From Williamsia phyllosphaerae (GTDB lineage: Bacteria > Actinomycetota > Actinomycetes > Mycobacteriales > Mycobacteriaceae), in the NCBI RefSeq assembly GCF_014635305.1, contig NZ_BMCS01000001.1, positions 124,001 to 188,000 of the forward strand: a DNA stretch of 64,000 bases, in the 5' to 3' direction. The notes beneath the pieces are model-generated. The model saw only the letters and a list, made by a program, of their open reading frames with translations, was not told the origin of the DNA and did no database searches. This document shows, one piece after another, positions 62,281 through 64,000 of the stretch (position 1 is its first letter; each line of letters begins with the position of its first letter). The position numbers and the translations under genes were made by a program.

Positions 62281-62916
62281 ATGAGCACACCGAAACGCGC
62301 ACTGATCGTCGTCGACATCCAGCAGGAGTACTTCGAGGGTCCGCTTCAGATCGCCTACCCGCCACGCGACGAATCGCTCGCCAACATCGTCTCCGCCATC
62401 GACACCGCTGTCGCACAAGATATCCCGATGGTCATCGTTCAGCACCAGATGCCCGACGGTGCCCCCGTCTTCGTCGAGGGGACGCCCGGATGGTCGCTGC
62501 ACCCGGAGATCGAGAAGCGGACGACGCCCACGACCAAGCACGTGCACAAGAGCTACGGCAGCGTGTTCGCCGGCACCGACGTCGCCGAGTGGCTGCGGGC
62601 ACGCGACGTCGACACCGTCACCATCGTCGGCTTCATGACCAACAACTGCGATCTCGCCACGGCGGTGGAGGCCGAGGGCCTGGGGTTCGCCGCCGAGATC
62701 CTGTCCGACGCCACCGGAGCGATCAACCTGGCCAACGAGGCCGGACACGTCTCGGCCGAAACGCTGCACACCACCCTGATGGTGCTGTTGCAGTCGAACT
62801 TCGCCGCGGTGACCACCACCGCCGAGTGGACCGCCGCCGTGGCGTCCTCGCAGCCCATCGAGGTCAACAACCTCGTGGTGTCAGCGATCGAGGGGCGCTC
62901 GGTCGCCGTCGGCTGA
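62281..62916 (+). CDS. Isochorismatase-family cysteine hydrolase
   Basis: A 211-residue hydrolase of the isochorismatase/nicotinamidase superfamily. The triad is Asp12 (VVDIQQEY), Lys90 (HVHKSYGS) and Cys123 (MTNNCDLAT). It could hydrolyse amides or imides; substrate unknown. A long palindrome (62925-62999) follows 8 bp after the stop. The 249-bp gap upstream contains a TCAGACCCCCG motif also seen before the DUF222 gene. Confidence 0.9.
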   Translation: MSTPKRALIVVDIQQEYFEGPLQIAYPPRDESLANIVSAIDTAVAQDIPMVIVQHQMPDGAPVFVEGTPGWSLHPEIEKRTTPTTKHVHKSYGSVFAGTDVAEWLRARDVDTVTIVGFMTNNCDLATAVEAEGLGFAAEILSDATGAINLANEAGHVSAETLHTTLMVLLQSNFAAVTTTAEWTAAVASSQPIEVNNLVVSAIEGRSVAVG

Positions 62917-62924
62917 CGAACTCC

Positions 62925-62999
62925 GTCCACAAACCACACCGATGGGCGTCACGAGCTGCAATGCGCACTCAACGAGGCCGTGCGGTGTGGTTTGTGGAC
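62925..62999. repeat. 75-bp palindrome with 17-bp perfect arms
   Basis: GTCCACAAACCACACCG (62925-62941) and CGGTGTGGTTTGTGGAC (62983-62999) are perfectly complementary, around a 41-nt spacer. It lies between convergent genes, so bidirectional termination is possible, but the arm length is unusual for a terminator. Unrelated in sequence to the 77-bp elements near 47-48 kb, yet similar in length. Could be a palindromic repeat element. Confidence 0.75.
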
Positions 63000-63030
63000 C
63001 GATGAGTCGGTGAATGTCGATTCCTGATGA

Positions 63031-63450
63031 TCAGGCGGATTGGGGATCAGACCCGAACACGGACCGATGCCAGAGCAGAACGGCGGGCACACCGATGAGT
63101 TCGAGTGCAGTCGCGGCCCGGAAGACCGGGTGAGGACGGCCGACGGCGCGCCACGACATCAGGCGGGGCACTCCACCGGACGCGGCCAGGCCGAGCAGGA
63201 TCCTGGTCGTCGTCGCGCGTTCTCGGGGTGCTGCCATCGACCAGCACAGACCGGGTCCCACGGCAAGCCAGAAGACATTCACGAACCGGTACTCGCTGTC
63301 CACGCTCGGCGTCGTCGAGCCCCCACCCGGGGCGCCTTCCGGACCTTCGAGGACACCCCGCACACCAGACACCACCGGGAGGATCCCCAGCGCTGCAACC
63401 ACACCCCGCACCGCAGTCTCGCTGGATGGTCGACGCAGACGTCGGTTCAT
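63031..63450 (-). CDS. DUF4345-like membrane protein
   Basis: A 139-residue protein with about four hydrophobic segments (VRGVVAALGILPVVSGVRGVL, FVNVFWLAVGPGLCWSM, ILLGLAASGGVPRLMSW, AATALELIGVPAVLLW), matching the DUF4345 pattern. Function unknown. ATG 63450 overlaps the stop of the upstream HAD gene (ATGA), so the two are coupled. Confidence 0.78.
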   Translation of the reverse strand: MNRRLRRPSSETAVRGVVAALGILPVVSGVRGVLEGPEGAPGGGSTTPSVDSEYRFVNVFWLAVGPGLCWSMAAPRERATTTRILLGLAASGGVPRLMSWRAVGRPHPVFRAATALELIGVPAVLLWHRSVFGSDPQSA

Positions 63451-64000
63451 CTGCGCCCTCGCTCTGAGCCCGCCAGCTCGTCCCACAGCGCGGGCAGATC
63501 GGCGACGGAATCGATGACGTGGTCGGGTACCGGGCCGAACTCGTCGCTCTGCACCGTCGCCAGGGCGTCGGCCCGGAACTTGCCGGTCCGCACCAGGACC
63601 CCGATGAGAGCCGCGGCCTGCGCCCCGAGAACGTCGTTGTGCAGGTCGTCGCCGACCATCACCACCGACGTGGGTTCGATGCCCATGGCCTCCACCGCCG
63701 ACCGGAAACCCACCGGCGACGGCTTGCCGATCGCCCGGATCTTGGCTCCCGCAGCCTTTTCCAGACCCTCGAGGTAGACGCCGGTGTCGATCATCATGCC
63801 GTGATCGGTGGACCACGTCATCGACCGGTGCATCGCGACCACGGGGACCCCGGAGATCATCAACTCCAGCACCCGCGAGATGGCGTCATGGGTGAAGTCG
63901 GGGCCGGCGCCGCCGAGCACCACAACCTCGGGGTCGTCGTCGGGAGCACACAGCGACACCCCGTTCATGTCGTCGGCGACGGGTCCGTCGTTGAGCACCC
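63447..64000 (-). CDS. HAD-IIA family phosphatase, truncated at the window edge
   Basis: The C-terminal 184 or so residues of a HAD-superfamily IIA hydrolase (NagD/LHPP-like). Visible motifs: MDxxV-type loss of the N-terminal motif I (outside the window), IGKPSPVGFRSAVEAMG, and motif IV GDDLHNDVLGAQAAALIGVLVRTGKF. Substrate unknown. The 5' part lies beyond base 64000. Coupled by an ATGA overlap to the DUF4345 gene. Confidence 0.85.
   Translation of the reverse strand, partial: VLNDGPVADDMNGVSLCAPDDDPEVVVLGGAGPDFTHDAISRVLELMISGVPVVAMHRSMTWSTDHGMMIDTGVYLEGLEKAAGAKIRAIGKPSPVGFRSAVEAMGIEPTSVVMVGDDLHNDVLGAQAAALIGVLVRTGKFRADALATVQSDEFGPVPDHVIDSVADLPALWDELAGSERGRR

Overview
The window is GC-rich actinobacterial DNA from the Mycobacteriales, most probably a Gordonia or close relative. 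I infer this from gene content and order, because no database search was possible. The content includes a heparin-binding haemagglutinin-like protein with a lysine/alanine/proline tail, isocitrate lyase beside RamB, an F420/LLM oxidoreductase, a 13E12-type DUF222/HNH gene and many GTG starts. Much of the window is a rearranged version of the M. tuberculosis Rv0440-Rv0480c neighbourhood: groEL2, a prolyl oligopeptidase (Rv0457c-like), lpdC, a carboxymuconolactone decarboxylase-like gene (Rv0464c-like), ramB, acyl-ACP thioesterases (Rv0466-like), aceA/icl1, fadB2, a TetR gene (Rv0472c-like), DUF445, an XRE regulator, hbhA, DUF2516, deoC, a DUF2993 gene and a nitrilase-type amidohydrolase.

Layout. 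1-5.3 kb (plus strand): 5'-truncated methyltransferase-like gene, nitrilase-family hydrolase, DUF2993 membrane protein, an iron-sulfur photolyase of the prokaryotic (6-4) type, a small membrane protein and deoC. 5.3-11.3 kb (minus): alpha/beta hydrolase plus MerR regulator, AurF-type diiron oxygenase, DUF2516, hbhA, XRE regulator, DUF445. 11.3-14.2 kb (plus): TetR, DUF4873, SDR, PPK2. 14.3-17.4 kb (minus): secreted trypsin-like protease, fadB2, aceA. A 414-bp divergent region with RamB-type operators separates aceA from ramB (17.9 kb, plus). 19-23 kb: two small enzymes, a PucR-type regulator and a glycosyltransferase. 23-25 kb (minus): DNA glycosylase and lpdC. 25-28 kb: CtaG-like membrane protein and prolyl oligopeptidase. 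28-38 kb: membrane protein, TmrB-like ATPase, SOS-box-controlled DUF222/HNH gene, second PPK2, secreted proteins, DUF4166, quinone reductase and a tandem pair of acyl-ACP thioesterases. 38-44 kb: methyltransferase with duplicated upstream operators, nicotinamidase, secreted nuclease/phosphatase, FrnE-type thioredoxin-fold protein with a coupled 39-residue ORF, and a secreted peptidase. 44.6-46.4 kb: groL with two CIRCE elements over its promoter. 46.4-50.4 kb: LLM oxidoreductase, a DUF559 nuclease-like gene enclosed by two related 77-bp palindromes, GNAT, pirin and AhpD-like genes. 50.4-57.2 kb: two regulator/effector pairs (MarR with an FAD monooxygenase, TetR with an MFS pump), two small membrane proteins and a pair of acyl-CoA dehydrogenases. 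57.2-64 kb: Baeyer-Villiger-type monooxygenase, SDR, SRPBCC protein, ankyrin-repeat protein, small HhH protein, cysteine hydrolase, DUF4345, and a HAD phosphatase running off the right edge.

How the genes work together. The central theme is carbon and acyl metabolism: glyoxylate shunt (aceA under RamB), beta-oxidation (fadB2, two acyl-CoA dehydrogenases), acyl-ACP thioesterases and lipoamide dehydrogenase. Around this lie stress genes (groL, two polyphosphate kinases, photolyase, DNA glycosylase) and several regulator-plus-oxygenase or regulator-plus-pump cassettes with visible palindromic operators. The least expected features are the palindromes enclosing the DUF559 gene, a 75-bp palindrome with 17-bp perfect arms near 62.9 kb, duplicated operators before the trans-aconitate methyltransferase-like gene, and the unannotated cysteine-containing small ORF coupled to FrnE. 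I saw no rRNA, tRNA, CRISPR array, insertion sequence or prophage.
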